From: Thiobacillus sp. 0-1251
GTDB lineage: Bacteria > Pseudomonadota > Gammaproteobacteria > Burkholderiales > Thiobacillaceae
Assembly (NCBI GenBank): GCA_001899305.1
Contig: MKWL01000001.1
Span: 794,718 to 858,717, forward strand
Reading direction: 5' to 3'
Length of the DNA: 64,000 nucleotides
The position numbers and the translations under genes were made by a program. Positions 32,649 through 42,596 of the stretch are shown here, one piece after another. The notes under the pieces were generated by a model. It had not been told where the DNA came from. It saw only the letters and a program-made list of their open reading frames with translations, and ran no database searches. The number at the start of each line of letters is the position of its first letter. The first letter of the stretch is position 1.

Positions 32649-33548
32649 ATGAATACACTTGTCTCGCGTGCGTCCGTGCTTGATGCCCTTGCACCGCTCA
32701 GAACCTGGTGGCCGGTCGTGCTTGGCCTGTTGGTGCTGTATGTGCCCACCTACTGGATGCTGGCGCATGGGCTATGGAACTCGGAAGAACAAGCGCATGG
32801 CCCCATCGTGCTGGTGGTCGCCCTGTTCCTGATCTGGCAGCGTCGCGCGGTATTTTCGGGTGACGCAGGCGTTTTGCCCACCCGTGCCGAGGTTGCGACT
32901 GGCTGGGCATTGCTTGTCATCGGTTTGCTTGCCTATGCGTTGGGGCGGTCGCAGGACATCCTGTTGTTCGAGGTCGGTTCGCAGATTCCGGTCATCCTGG
33001 GTGCGCTGCTCATCACGCTAGGTACCCGCGCTGCGCGAGCCTTGTGGTTCGCCTTGTTCTTCCTGATTTTCATGATCCCGTTGCCAGGGTTCATCGTCGA
33101 TGCCGCCACCGGACCACTCAAGCAATATATTTCGGTGATTGCCGAACACGTGCTGTACGCAGCAGGCTATCCGATCGCGCGCAGCGGCGTCATGCTTACT
33201 GTGGGGCCTTATCAATTGCTGGTGGCCGACGCCTGTTCTGGCCTGCATTCCATGTTCAGCCTGTCTGCCATGGGACTGCTGTATCTGTATCTGATGCAGC
33301 GGACCAGCATCATGCGCAACCTCATTATCATGGCTGCCATTCTGCCGATTGCATTTGCCGCCAATGTGGTGCGCGTGATGGTACTGGTATTGGTGACCTA
33401 TCATCTTGGCGACGAGGCCGGACAGGGTTTTCTGCATGGCTTTGCCGGCATCATGCTGTTCGTGATCGGCCTGCTGTTTTTGTTCGTACTGGATTGGCTA
33501 TTGGGTTTCATCTTCCCTGACCGTCCACGCGCCCATGCGCAGAGCTGA
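32649..33548 (+). CDS. xrtB: exosortase B (EpsH/XrtB)
   Basis: 299 residues with eight or so membrane helices. The three catalytic residues are visible: Cys in DACSGLHSM (about residue 196), Arg in ANVVRVM and His in GFLHGFAG. Exosortases cut PEP-CTERM signals at the inner membrane and pass the protein to a further acceptor, so the three PEP-CTERM proteins at 16.5-21.5 kb are its likely substrates. A GTG one codon upstream (32646) is an alternative start. Overlaps the end of epsG closely. Confidence 0.95.
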   Translation: MNTLVSRASVLDALAPLRTWWPVVLGLLVLYVPTYWMLAHGLWNSEEQAHGPIVLVVALFLIWQRRAVFSGDAGVLPTRAEVATGWALLVIGLLAYALGRSQDILLFEVGSQIPVILGALLITLGTRAARALWFALFFLIFMIPLPGFIVDAATGPLKQYISVIAEHVLYAAGYPIARSGVMLTVGPYQLLVADACSGLHSMFSLSAMGLLYLYLMQRTSIMRNLIIMAAILPIAFAANVVRVMVLVLVTYHLGDEAGQGFLHGFAGIMLFVIGLLFLFVLDWLLGFIFPDRPRAHAQS

Positions 33549-33563
33549 TACAAGGAGACCAGA

Positions 33564-34259
33564 ATGAAACTCATCAGCTTCAGGCATCTCGTCATCGGTC
33601 TCTGCATGTTTGCAGCAGCGGGCATGGCACTCGCGCTTAAACCGACCGTCAGGATTGTGGATAGCGAACCAAGACTTGATCTTGAAACCCTGATTCCCAA
33701 AACCTTCGGCGACTGGAAGATCGATGAAACCATCGTGCCCCTGATCTCCAATCCCGAGCAGCAAGCGCTGATCAAGAAGATATACAACCAGACGCTGACG
33801 CGTACGTACGTCAATTCAAATGGCGAACACATCATGTTGTCCATCGCCTATGGTGGCGATCAGTCCGACAACATGGCCGTGCACAAGCCGGAAATCTGCT
33901 ATCCCGCCCAAGGGTTTCAGATTCTCAAGAACCCGACTATCAGTTCATTTGCCACCGGCGAAGGAAGCATCCCCGTCAAGCGCCTGGTCGCCACCCAAGG
34001 ACGGCGAATCGAACCGATCACCTATTGGACGACTGTGGGCGATACCGTAGCCGTGAATGGCTTGAAATGGAAACTCCAGCAATTGAAATATGGCCTCACA
34101 GGGAAAATTCCCGACGGGCTGTTATTCAGGATTTCCAGCATCCAGGCCGATGACACCAAGGCTTATCATATTCAGGATGCATTCACGCGCGACCTGCTCA
34201 AGGCGATGTCGCCCGACGGCCGGCAGCGCATTATTGGCCATCCGGCTGCGGCCAGCTGA
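33564..34259 (+). CDS. epsI: EpsI, exosortase-associated protein
   Basis: 231 residues with a signal anchor (residues about 7-24) and the EpsI domain, including [23 protein letters not shown] around the conserved Cys. In exosortase systems EpsI follows or is fused to the exosortase and is needed for polymer production; its biochemical role is not known. 15 bases after xrtB with SD AAGGAG. Confidence 0.92.
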   Translation: MKLISFRHLVIGLCMFAAAGMALALKPTVRIVDSEPRLDLETLIPKTFGDWKIDETIVPLISNPEQQALIKKIYNQTLTRTYVNSNGEHIMLSIAYGGDQSDNMAVHKPEICYPAQGFQILKNPTISSFATGEGSIPVKRLVATQGRRIEPITYWTTVGDTVAVNGLKWKLQQLKYGLTGKIPDGLLFRISSIQADDTKAYHIQDAFTRDLLKAMSPDGRQRIIGHPAAAS

Positions 34260-34308
34260 TTCGCGCTCTTGTTTAACCCGTTTTGTTCATTTCATTACAC
34301 CCAACACC

Positions 34309-35394
34309 ATGACCAAAAAAGCCCTCATCACCGGTGTCACCGGCCAGGACGGCGCCTACCTCGCTGAATTCCTGCTGGGCAAGGGCTACGAAGTCCACGG
34401 CATCAAGCGCCGCACCTCGCTGTTCAACACCGACCGCATCGATCATCTCTATCAGGACCCGCACGAGCAGGGGCGACGCTTCATCCTGCACCACGGCGAC
34501 CTCACCGATTCGTCCAGCCTCATCCGCATCATCCAGCAAGTGCAGCCTGACGAGATCTATAACCTCGCCGCACAAAGTCACGTGGCCGTCAGCTTCGAAG
34601 AACCCGAATACACCGCCAACTCCGACGCCCTCGGCGCGCTGCGCATCCTCGAAGCCATCCGCATCCTCGGCCTGGAAAAGAAAACCCGCTTCTACCAGGC
34701 CAGCACGTCCGAGCTCTTCGGCCTCGTGCAGGAGATCCCGCAGAAAGAGACCACCCCCTTCTATCCGCGCAGCCCCTATGCCTGCGCCAAGCTCTACGCC
34801 TACTGGATCACCGTCAACTACCGCGAGGCTTACGGCATGTACGCCTGCAACGGCATCCTGTTCAACCACGAGAGCCCGATCCGTGGGGAGACCTTCGTCA
34901 CCCGCAAAATCACCCGCGCACTCGCCCGGATTAAATTGGGCCTGCAGGACTGCCTCTTCCTCGGCAACATGGACGCCAAGCGTGACTGGGGCCACGCCAA
35001 GGATTACGTCGAAATGCAGTGGCTGATGCTGCAGCAGGACCATGCCGAAGACTTCGTTATCGCCACCGGCGTCCAGTATTCCGTCCGCGACTTCGTCAAC
35101 GCCGCCGCCAAGGAACTCGGCATGACCATCCGCTGGGAAGGGCAGGGCGTCGACGAAAAGGGTTACGACACCCACGGCAAATGCATCGTCGCCGTCGATC
35201 CGCGCTACTTCCGTCCCACCGAAGTCGAAACCCTGCTGGGCGACCCCAGCAAGGCCAAGGACAAACTCGGCTGGACGCCGAAGATCAGCTTCGACGAACT
35301 CGTCAGCGAGATGGTGCGCGAGGATCTCAAGGCCGCCGAACGCGACGAACTGGTGAAGAAGCATGGCTACAAGGCCATGGATTACCACGAGTAA
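34309..35394 (+). CDS. gmd: GDP-mannose 4,6-dehydratase
   Basis: 361 residues from ATG 34309. NAD(P)-binding [15 protein letters not shown] at the N-terminus, the TSE triad residues (QASTSELFG) and [15 protein letters not shown] for the catalytic YxxxK, all typical of Gmd short-chain dehydrogenases. It converts GDP-mannose to GDP-4-keto-6-deoxymannose for the GDP-fucose synthase downstream. The two genes are separated by a heptad-repeat unit with a small gene. Confidence 0.96.
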   Translation: MTKKALITGVTGQDGAYLAEFLLGKGYEVHGIKRRTSLFNTDRIDHLYQDPHEQGRRFILHHGDLTDSSSLIRIIQQVQPDEIYNLAAQSHVAVSFEEPEYTANSDALGALRILEAIRILGLEKKTRFYQASTSELFGLVQEIPQKETTPFYPRSPYACAKLYAYWITVNYREAYGMYACNGILFNHESPIRGETFVTRKITRALARIKLGLQDCLFLGNMDAKRDWGHAKDYVEMQWLMLQQDHAEDFVIATGVQYSVRDFVNAAAKELGMTIRWEGQGVDEKGYDTHGKCIVAVDPRYFRPTEVETLLGDPSKAKDKLGWTPKISFDELVSEMVREDLKAAERDELVKKHGYKAMDYHE

Positions 35395-35399
35395 GGACA

Positions 35400-35434
35400 G
35401 TTACAAGGAGCAAGTTACAAGTTTCAAGGAGGGA
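35400..35434. repeat. heptad array, left arm of unit A
   Basis: Five seven-base units in exact register: GTTACAA, GGAGCAA, GTTACAA, GTTTCAA, GGAGGGA. It starts five bases after the gmd stop. The last unit supplies the Shine-Dalgarno (AAGGAGG) and the A of the start codon of the four-helix-bundle gene. Confidence 0.9.
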
Positions 35435-35790
35435 TGGTGGCCCGGTTTGAAGATCTCGCGGTTTGGAAGCGATCGGCTCGGTTGAGTGCAGAGCTTTATA
35501 AATCGTTGAGAGAACTCAAGGACTTCGGGTTTCGCGATCAGATCACGCGGGCCGGGCTGTCGATCCCTTCCAATATTGCCGAAAGTTATGAACGTGAGTC
35601 GGCAAAGGAAATGACGAATTTCTTGAATTACGCGAAGGGTTCGGCAGGCGAATTGAGAACCCAGCTGTACATAGGAATGGACATCGGCTACATCGAACGC
35701 GAAGCGGGCATGCAATGGATCAAGGAAGCTGAAGAAATCTCCCGCATGCTTCATGGGTTGATGCAGACGATACGAACACAAAAAACTTGA
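35434..35790 (+). CDS. four-helix-bundle protein (23S rRNA IVP/Avd-like family), unit A
   Basis: 118 residues. [18 protein letters not shown], then [24 protein letters not shown] and [16 protein letters not shown] are the conserved positions of the small four-helix-bundle family known from 23S rRNA intervening sequences and from Avd of diversity-generating retroelements. The biochemical role of stand-alone members is unsettled. It has no metabolic link to gmd and fcl, which it separates. Heptad arrays flank it on both sides (35400-35434 and 35796-35890). A GTG at 35437 is an alternative start with better SD spacing. Confidence 0.9.
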   Translation: MVARFEDLAVWKRSARLSAELYKSLRELKDFGFRDQITRAGLSIPSNIAESYERESAKEMTNFLNYAKGSAGELRTQLYIGMDIGYIEREAGMQWIKEAEEISRMLHGLMQTIRTQKT

Positions 35791-35795
35791 GGAAC

Positions 35796-35890
35796 AAGCT
35801 GCAAGTTTCAAGTCGCATGAGCGGCGTTTGTAACTTGAAACTTGTAGCTCGAAACTTGCAGCTTAGGACTTGTAACTTGAAACTCGATTC
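35796..35890. repeat. heptad array, right arm of unit A
   Basis: AAGCTGC, AAGTTTC, AAGTCGC (35796-35816) are followed after a spacer by nine units in exact 7-bp register at 35828-35890 of consensus TTGNARC (TTGTAAC, TTGAAAC, TTGTAGC, TCGAAAC and so on). CTTGAAACTTGTAGC here is the inverse of the left-arm sequence GTTACAAGTTTCAAG with one mismatch. The TTG start of fcl (35877) is the first codon of the eighth unit. Confidence 0.9.
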
Positions 35891-36851
35891 GAAAATCTAC
35901 ATCGCCGGTCACCGCGGTCTCGTTGGCTCCGCCCTCATGCGCATCCTGCGCGATCGAGGCTATGAGAACTTTGTCACGCGCACCCACGCCGAACTCGACC
36001 TCACCAGCCAAGCCGCGGTCGACGCCTTCTTCGCCGCCGAGAAGCTCGACTACGTCTTCCTCGCGGCAGCCAAGGTCGGAGGCATCCACGCCAACAACAC
36101 CTATCCGGCCGAGTTCATTCGCGACAACCTCGCCATCCAGACCAACGTCATCCACGCGGCATACAAAAACAACGTCAAGCGCCTCTTGTTCCTTGGCTCC
36201 AGCTGTATCTACCCCAAGTTGGCACCGCAGCCGATGAAGGAAGAGCACTTGCTCACTAGCGAACTGGAGCCGACCAATCGTCCCTATGCCCTGGCCAAGA
36301 TCGCCGGCATCGAGATGTGCTGGGCCTACAACCGGCAATACAAGACCCAGTATCTGGCCGTCATGCCGACCAACCTGTATGGCCCCGGCGACAACTACCA
36401 CCCTGAGAACTCCCACGTCATCCCTGCGCTGATCCGCCGCTTTCACGAAGCCAAGCTCGCCAATGCACCGAGCGTGACCGTGTGGGGAACCGGCACGCCC
36501 AGACGCGAATTCCTCTACAGCGAAGACATGGCCGATGCCTGTGTCTACCTGATGAACCTGCCGGACGCGCAGTTTGTTCCCTTGCTGGGGCAGGATCGCA
36601 ACGACGGTCTGGCGCCGCTGATGAACATTGGTGTGGGTGAAGATCTCACCATTCGCGAACTGGCCGAGACTGTAAAGGACGTGGTGGGATATACGGGTGT
36701 GATCGAATTCGACACCAGCAAGCCGGATGGAACTCCGCGGAAATTGATGAACGTGGGCCGATTGAATGCCATGGGGTGGAGCGCACATACTGCCATGCAT
36801 AACGGTTTGGATGCGGCGTATCGGGATTTCAAGGCGAACAGCGATTCATGA
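35877..36851 (+). CDS. fcl: GDP-L-fucose synthase
   Basis: 324 residues, the usual Fcl/WcaG length. [16 protein letters not shown] at the N-terminus binds NADP(H); [18 protein letters not shown] and [14 protein letters not shown] hold the catalytic Ser-Tyr-Lys. It epimerises and reduces GDP-4-keto-6-deoxymannose to GDP-L-fucose. The only start that preserves the glycine-rich motif is a TTG inside a heptad repeat, with AGGA 8 bases before it, so the repeat replaced the native initiation region. Confidence 0.93.
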   Translation: MKLDSKIYIAGHRGLVGSALMRILRDRGYENFVTRTHAELDLTSQAAVDAFFAAEKLDYVFLAAAKVGGIHANNTYPAEFIRDNLAIQTNVIHAAYKNNVKRLLFLGSSCIYPKLAPQPMKEEHLLTSELEPTNRPYALAKIAGIEMCWAYNRQYKTQYLAVMPTNLYGPGDNYHPENSHVIPALIRRFHEAKLANAPSVTVWGTGTPRREFLYSEDMADACVYLMNLPDAQFVPLLGQDRNDGLAPLMNIGVGEDLTIRELAETVKDVVGYTGVIEFDTSKPDGTPRKLMNVGRLNAMGWSAHTAMHNGLDAAYRDFKANSDS

Positions 36852-36970
36852 CTCGAATCCCCTGTCAGCCTGAATTTGACTGTAAATCTGAGCGCATCGA
36901 ATCGAGGGTTGATCGTGTCTTCAAGTATTGAGCGCCAATTAATAAAGGCTGGCTTGGGACGCAAATAATC

Positions 36971-38233
36971 ATGTCGTCTTCATTCAGGCATATCGTGGCT
37001 GTAGCTACAGCGCGTGGATACGGAACACTCGTGTCAATGATCACGCTAATCGTATCTGCACGCTACCTTGGTCCGGAAGGGCGTGGCATATTCGTAGCGG
37101 CCATTGCCTGGATGTCTACATTCTGCACAGTTTTTCATTTCAGTGTTGGGCCAGCATTGCAATACCGGATCCAGCAAAATCGCGGGGCGTATACCCCACA
37201 GGCGATGATGGGGACCTTGCTAGGGCTTGGATTGATCGCATCGTTGCTTGCATGGACGATCGCAACGATTGGCTTCGCATTGACCAACGGCGAGATGTTC
37301 AAGGGCCTGTCAATCGAAGTGCTGGTACTTGCCTTTGCCACGCTTCCGCTCCTGATGTGGGACCAGTATGCACCTAACATCTATGCCAGCCTGGCGCGCA
37401 TGAATCTGGTCAACCGGGCGCAATACATAGGGCGAACCCTGGGGGTTATCGTGTTCGTGGTGCTGGTGGCTTGGCTGCAGTTCGGGGTCGAAGGAGCGCT
37501 CATCGCCATGTTCATCACGCAGGCAATTGTCGTTCTGAGTGCGTTGATCCCCATGATGCACAGCATCAAATGGAAACTGGCTTGGCTGTCGGAAGAAGTC
37601 AAACCGCTGCTTGCAGCCGGCATCAAGCTGCATCCGGCCTCTGTCAGCGCGTTATTGCTGGATCAGTCCAGCATCCTGATTGCCAATCACTTTTTGGCGA
37701 AAGCCGAAGTCGGTTTCTTTCAACTCGCGCTGCAATTGGTCGGTCTGGTCCTGATCCTGCCACAGAGCACGCTCATGATTTTGTATGGCGATATGGCGAA
37801 GAGCGATCCGGCTCGTTACTGGCCCCACCAACGCAGATTGATCCTGCGCGTGATGGGATTCATTCTGCTGCTCGCACTGGCCGGTTGGCTGCTGGCGCCT
37901 TATCTCATTCCTTTGGTGGCAGGTGAGAAGTTCAGGCCTTCTGTGCCCATGTTTACCGCGTTACTACCTTCGTTACTTGGTTTGTCGCTGTCCATCATGC
38001 TCACCCCTCAATGGCTGGGACGTGGATTGTTCATGCTGAGCAATACAGTCACTTTCATGGCCTTGCTGGTCGTGGTTGCCGGTACTTTCTGGGCAGTCCC
38101 GCGTTACGGTGTGGACGGTGCGATCAATGTTCGTGTCGCGGTATATGCAGTGATTTTGCCTGTGGCGCATCTGCTGTTTTGGCGCTGGTGCAGCAGACAA
38201 TCCAACAACCTTTTTGCTTCAGCCGCGGGGTAG
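36971..38233 (+). CDS. Wzx-type oligosaccharide flippase
   Basis: 420 residues with about twelve hydrophobic segments and no soluble domain, beginning SSFRHIVAVATARGYGTLVSMITLIVSARYLGPEGRG, the N-terminal pattern of the polysaccharide-synthase/MOP flippase superfamily. It would flip undecaprenyl-linked repeat units across the inner membrane. Its position between sugar-nucleotide genes and the polymerase fits. Confidence 0.88.
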   Translation: MSSSFRHIVAVATARGYGTLVSMITLIVSARYLGPEGRGIFVAAIAWMSTFCTVFHFSVGPALQYRIQQNRGAYTPQAMMGTLLGLGLIASLLAWTIATIGFALTNGEMFKGLSIEVLVLAFATLPLLMWDQYAPNIYASLARMNLVNRAQYIGRTLGVIVFVVLVAWLQFGVEGALIAMFITQAIVVLSALIPMMHSIKWKLAWLSEEVKPLLAAGIKLHPASVSALLLDQSSILIANHFLAKAEVGFFQLALQLVGLVLILPQSTLMILYGDMAKSDPARYWPHQRRLILRVMGFILLLALAGWLLAPYLIPLVAGEKFRPSVPMFTALLPSLLGLSLSIMLTPQWLGRGLFMLSNTVTFMALLVVVAGTFWAVPRYGVDGAINVRVAVYAVILPVAHLLFWRWCSRQSNNLFASAAG

Positions 38234-38236
38234 CCA

Positions 38237-38902
38237 ATGAGAGAAACTGAGTCTCAGTACAACGTGAAAACCGAGGATTACTTTTCTCATGCTAGGCGAG
38301 AAATTTTACCTTTACTGCCAAGCCATGCACCGCGTGCATTGGAGGTCGGTTGCGGTGCGGGCCACACTTTATCCCTATTTAAACAACAGGGTTTGTGCGA
38401 CTGGACGTGCGGCATTGAAATATCCCCAACCGCGGCAGCGCAGGCTTCGAAAAGACTGGATCAGGTTATTCAGGGAAATATCGAAGCGATGGAGCTTCCG
38501 ATTGAACCAGGATCGATCGATTTACTGCTATGCCTAGACGTACTGGAGCATCTGGTTGATCCTTGGGAAACCCTACGACGGTTGGCCACTTTATTGAGAC
38601 CAAACGGCGTGCTTGTGGCAAGTATTCCTAATGTCCGCTATTACCGGGTACTGCTTCCGCTCATGCTGGGCGGGCGATGGGACTACCAAGATTCCGGCAT
38701 TCTGGACAGAACCCATCTGCGCTTTTTTACCCGCGCCACAGCGATCGAACTTGTCAAATCTGCGGGTTTTTCAATAGAGCAGGTCAGTGCAACGAATGCA
38801 CATACGAGAAACTGGAAATACCGTCTGCTGGATGCGCTTACCCTGTCGCATGCCCGGCCTTATTTCGAGTTTCAATATCTGATTCGTGCCGATCGGCAAT
38901 GA
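38237..38902 (+). CDS. class I SAM-dependent methyltransferase
   Basis: 221 residues. ALEVGCGAGHTLSLF (about residues 34-48) is motif I, then IDLLLCLDVLEHLVDPW and LRPNGVLVASIPNV, the arrangement of type 11/12 methyltransferases often found in O-antigen and capsule loci. It may methylate a sugar of the repeat unit. Three bases after the flippase stop, so probably coupled. Confidence 0.85.
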   Translation: MRETESQYNVKTEDYFSHARREILPLLPSHAPRALEVGCGAGHTLSLFKQQGLCDWTCGIEISPTAAAQASKRLDQVIQGNIEAMELPIEPGSIDLLLCLDVLEHLVDPWETLRRLATLLRPNGVLVASIPNVRYYRVLLPLMLGGRWDYQDSGILDRTHLRFFTRATAIELVKSAGFSIEQVSATNAHTRNWKYRLLDALTLSHARPYFEFQYLIRADRQ

Positions 38903-38923
38903 GAAAGTAGTCGGGAGCGTTCC

Positions 38924-40384
38924 ATGCTAAGCACTACAACTTACCGCAATATCGAATGGGGACGGGTCTTCGGATTTTCTCTATTGGCCTTGCTGGCCAT
39001 GTTTCTGGCTGCCTTTTTTGGGTTGGCCTCGGCAGTGTTGCCATATTTCTTTGCTCTCGCGCTGATCCTTATCCCCATTACCTTGCTGGTCGCCATCTTC
39101 AACGTTGAGCTTGCCCTTGTGGTATCCGTAGCCTCGATTTTCGGGATCATTCCGATATTTCTGCAACCATCCCTGCCGATCGCAGGCGTGGTTATTCATA
39201 CCGGAGAAATGCTGTTGCTGATGCTGGGTGGTTTGGTGTTAATCAAAACCCTGTACCGGCCTACTGCGATCATGCAAACTCTGCAACCGCTGCATGCGCC
39301 CTTGATTGTGCTGGGTATCATGTATGTGATCAGTATCACCTACAGCGTAGGTATCAAGCACGATGCCTACGGGCTGGCCGAAACACGCAATCTGGTGGGC
39401 TGGATCGCCTTGCCCGTTGCGATCTATGCGTTTCGTTGGCATTTCAAGCGCATGGACTTCTACCTGCGCGCGTTTGCCGTATTGGTTGCATTGCTGCTGG
39501 TGGCACAAACGGTATCGGGTGTGCGCCTGATTTATGCCGACAGGGGTGCCGAACTCATCAGTGAGGAATACAGCGATGTCATTCGCAGTTCTGCCGGTGC
39601 GGCGAACTTCCTGCTTGGTTATGCCTTGTATTACGCACTCGGGCGGGCTGCCATGGCGCGGAACAAATTCCTCTGGGTTGTGCTCGTCAATTTGCTGGGT
39701 TTGGGGCTCATTGTCACCTTCACTCGTGGTGCCTGGTTCGCCGCTTTTGCAGGCATGTTGGTGTTTTTCTTCATCACGCGCGCACATCGACTGATGATGG
39801 GTGCACTCACCCTTACCGTCCTCTTTGCGCTTGTGCTTGGGGGAGGGCTGCTGGTGGCCAAACCTCATCTCATCGGCGCGGTTGAAGAGAGATTGTTCAG
39901 TGTGGAGGAAGAAGGCGGGAAGGGCACTTCAGTCGGCTATCGGCTGAATGAGAATAAACAGGCGCTACGCGCCATTGCGCACAACCCGGTACTGGGTGTC
40001 GGCATAGGCGGCGAATACAAGAAATACAGCGGCACCCACGGAAGAGAAGTCCACGAAGGTGAATTCACCTACATCCACAACAGTTATCTGGGTTTGGCAG
40101 TCAAGCTGGGTCTCTTGGCAATCATCGTGCCGTTCTGGATTTACCGCAATCTGTGGCGGGTATGGGTGCGGCACAGGCCCGTATTGTATGGAAAGGTGGA
40201 AGGGCTGCGTCTGAACCTCGCCGCGGCCATTTCCACAATGAGCATGTTCATGGTCAACACGCTGACTCAACCGGAATGGTTGCGCCTGGGAGGGCTGGTC
40301 ACCGTATCGCTGCTGATCGCCATGATCCTCACCGCATCGAGGCTGATAGACCTCGAAGCACACGCCGGGACGAAGGTGAAATGA
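38924..40384 (+). CDS. O-antigen ligase/polymerase family protein (Wzy-like)
   Basis: 486 residues with ten or more membrane helices and a large periplasmic loop in the Wzy_C region (GVGIGGEYKKYSGTHGREVHEGEFTYIHNSYLGLAVKLG, about residues 350-390), including the conserved HNSYL. In an Eps cluster it most likely polymerises the flipped repeat units. Overlaps the following glycosyltransferase by 4 bases (ATGA). Confidence 0.88.
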   Translation: MLSTTTYRNIEWGRVFGFSLLALLAMFLAAFFGLASAVLPYFFALALILIPITLLVAIFNVELALVVSVASIFGIIPIFLQPSLPIAGVVIHTGEMLLLMLGGLVLIKTLYRPTAIMQTLQPLHAPLIVLGIMYVISITYSVGIKHDAYGLAETRNLVGWIALPVAIYAFRWHFKRMDFYLRAFAVLVALLLVAQTVSGVRLIYADRGAELISEEYSDVIRSSAGAANFLLGYALYYALGRAAMARNKFLWVVLVNLLGLGLIVTFTRGAWFAAFAGMLVFFFITRAHRLMMGALTLTVLFALVLGGGLLVAKPHLIGAVEERLFSVEEEGGKGTSVGYRLNENKQALRAIAHNPVLGVGIGGEYKKYSGTHGREVHEGEFTYIHNSYLGLAVKLGLLAIIVPFWIYRNLWRVWVRHRPVLYGKVEGLRLNLAAAISTMSMFMVNTLTQPEWLRLGGLVTVSLLIAMILTASRLIDLEAHAGTKVK

Positions 40385-41427
40385 ACGCATCAAACCCGGT
40401 TCGCGTGGGCGTTGTATTGGTGAACTGGCGTGGGTGGCGAGATACGCTACTGGCCTTGGAGACCCTGTTCGCAGGGGACTATGTCCATTTTGATGCGGTT
40501 GTCGTTGACAACAATTCCGGCGATGACTCGGTCGAACATATCCTCGCCTGGGCGCAAGGCCGTGAAGTGGCTGTACTGCCCAGCCTGCTTGGCGAGAAGG
40601 TGCGGGTGCGGGCCGAACAAGAAGCAATACCCCATACCTTGCTGGATGAGAGTGAGTTGGCAGCACCACCAGTACCTAGTCGCCTCACTGTTATCCAGGC
40701 CAAATGCAACGGCGGTTTCGCCGCAGGCAACAATCTGGCGCTCAAATATCTTCTCAATCAGGGCACCTACGATTATTTTTGGCTGCTCAATAACGACGCC
40801 TATCCTGCGCCCGACGCATTGAACCATCTGATCGCGCGCGCGGAAGCTGACCCGGACATCGGAATGGTAGGTTCGACGCTGATCTATGCCGGACGGCCAG
40901 AGACGATCCAGGCATTGGGTGGCGCTGAATATCAGCAGGCGAGTGGACGCGGCCTGCATCTCGGCGCCGAATTGCCTGTGGCGCTGTTGCAGGATGTCGA
41001 TGTAGAGGACATCGAGCGTCGCATGGCGTATATCGTTGGCGCATCGATGCTGGTCAGTGCCCAGTTTCTGCAACATGTCGGCTTGATGGAGGAGCAGTAT
41101 TTTCTGTATTTCGAGGAAATCGACTGGGCCGAGCGGGGCAAACCCAAATTCAAGCTGGGATATGCCAAACGCAGCCTTGTCTACCACAAGGCAGGCGGCA
41201 GCACCCAGGCGGCATCGCGGCGCTCTGCACTGGCCGCCTACTACATTGCCCGTAATCGACTTGTATTCACACGGCGCTTTCATCCGGAATATGTCTCCGC
41301 AGTGTGGCGCGCGACGTTGCTGGATGCATTGCGATACACGGCCAAGGCACACTGGTCGGAAGCCAGAGGATTCTCACGTGCAGCCTGGGAGGCTTTGCGC
41401 AATCCTGATACGGAGCAACTCGCGTGA
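40381..41427 (+). CDS. glycosyltransferase family 2
   Basis: 348 residues from ATG 40381. GVVLVNWRGWRDTLLALETL and AVVVDNNSGDDS near the N-terminus and FWLLNNDAYPAPDALNHLI (the DxD-like NND) define a GT2/rhamnosyltransferase-like GT-A fold. YFEEIDWAERGKPKFKLGY is the C-terminal acceptor region. It adds one sugar to the lipid-linked repeat unit; rhamnosyl transfer is possible by similarity but not proven. Confidence 0.9.
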   Translation: MNASNPVRVGVVLVNWRGWRDTLLALETLFAGDYVHFDAVVVDNNSGDDSVEHILAWAQGREVAVLPSLLGEKVRVRAEQEAIPHTLLDESELAAPPVPSRLTVIQAKCNGGFAAGNNLALKYLLNQGTYDYFWLLNNDAYPAPDALNHLIARAEADPDIGMVGSTLIYAGRPETIQALGGAEYQQASGRGLHLGAELPVALLQDVDVEDIERRMAYIVGASMLVSAQFLQHVGLMEEQYFLYFEEIDWAERGKPKFKLGYAKRSLVYHKAGGSTQAASRRSALAAYYIARNRLVFTRRFHPEYVSAVWRATLLDALRYTAKAHWSEARGFSRAAWEALRNPDTEQLA

Positions 41428-42596
41428 GCGTTTGTACGTCGACGGACAATCGCGTACTGATTGTCGATGCCCTGAGCGGTACCAACGATTTCGCTGTCGA
41501 TCTATGCCAGACCCTGTCGGGCCGCTGCAAATTGAGCGTGCTTACTGTTGAAAACAGCCGGCTGAACGAAGCCAACTTTCACGGCAGGCTGTTCAAGCTC
41601 TGGCCGTATTTTGGCGGGGGTCTTGGTTTGGCTGCGCTCGGCAAGGCCGCGCGTGCCTTTGCCCGGTTGATTCGGGAACTTTGGCGACACAGGCGAGGGG
41701 TCGTGCATTCGCAGTTTCCGCGTTTCTACGCCATGGAACTGGCAGTTTTCATGCTTGCCCGGCCCTTTCTGTGCAGGCTGGTGTTCACCGCGCACAATGC
41801 GGTTCCACATGAACGCAGTCCCTGGCGTGAGGCACTGTTGCATATCTGGTACCGCGTGCCGCATCGTATCGTCGTACTGAGCCAGAACGTACGGCGCGAA
41901 ATCGTCGATCGCTTCGGCATCCCTACCGAGAAAATCGACGTGATTCCGCACGGCAGCTATGTTGCGATGCGCGAATCCTGCAAAGAACAGGCACCGAGCC
42001 CGTTGGCGGTAGACATTCTGACGCGCATGCAAGGCAAGCTTCTGATATTCCAATTCGGCATCATTCGCGAGTACAAGGGTGTCGACACATTGATCGCTGC
42101 GGCACGCGCACTTCCCGTCGAACAACCGTGGCACATCCTGGTCATGGGCGGCGGGTCGCCCGAGCTGGTGGAACATTACCGAACGCAGATACTTGAAGCT
42201 GGACTGGACTCGCGCATAACCATCCAGCGCACATTTCTCTCGAACACAGATCTGGCCGCCCTGGCAGAACGGGCAGATATTCTCACTTTTCCCTACCACA
42301 ACATTTCTCAGAGCGGCGCGCTCATGTTGGGCTTGTCATTTGGCAAGCCCTGCGTATGTAGCGATATTCCCGGTTTTCGCGAATACCTTGCCGAAGACGA
42401 AGCGCTGTTCTTCGGCGTACGGGATAGTAGCCAGCTCGCCGCCATCCTCACCCAGTTGTTGTGTGAGCCTGAATTGCGCGAACGACTGGGCGATGCCGCC
42501 TGGCGGGCCGCGACTGGACGTTATGCCTGGGAAAGCGTAGCCGATCGCTATCTTGAGTCATATGGTTTGACTGGGAGGCGTCCATGGCCCATTTAA
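41424..42596 (+). CDS. glycosyltransferase family 4
   Basis: 390 residues from GTG 41424 overlapping the upstream stop. C-terminal GT-B donor-binding domain: LIFQFGIIREYKGVDTLIAAA, then ADILTFPYHNISQSGALMLGLSFGKPCVCSDIPGFREYL with the acidic donor residue region. N-terminal part has RLVFTAHNAVPHERSPWR. It acts at the cytoplasmic face on the growing repeat unit. The 3' end overlaps the lyase gene by 13 bases. Confidence 0.88.
   Translation: MSVCTSTDNRVLIVDALSGTNDFAVDLCQTLSGRCKLSVLTVENSRLNEANFHGRLFKLWPYFGGGLGLAALGKAARAFARLIRELWRHRRGVVHSQFPRFYAMELAVFMLARPFLCRLVFTAHNAVPHERSPWREALLHIWYRVPHRIVVLSQNVRREIVDRFGIPTEKIDVIPHGSYVAMRESCKEQAPSPLAVDILTRMQGKLLIFQFGIIREYKGVDTLIAAARALPVEQPWHILVMGGGSPELVEHYRTQILEAGLDSRITIQRTFLSNTDLAALAERADILTFPYHNISQSGALMLGLSFGKPCVCSDIPGFREYLAEDEALFFGVRDSSQLAAILTQLLCEPELRERLGDAAWRAATGRYAWESVADRYLESYGLTGRRPWPI

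Noticed and set aside
34273-35388. 371-residue minus-strand frame
   Set aside because: Antisense shadow of gmd.
35434-35790. Diversity-generating retroelement accessory protein Avd
   Set aside because: No reverse transcriptase and no template/variable repeat pair was seen near either four-helix-bundle gene.
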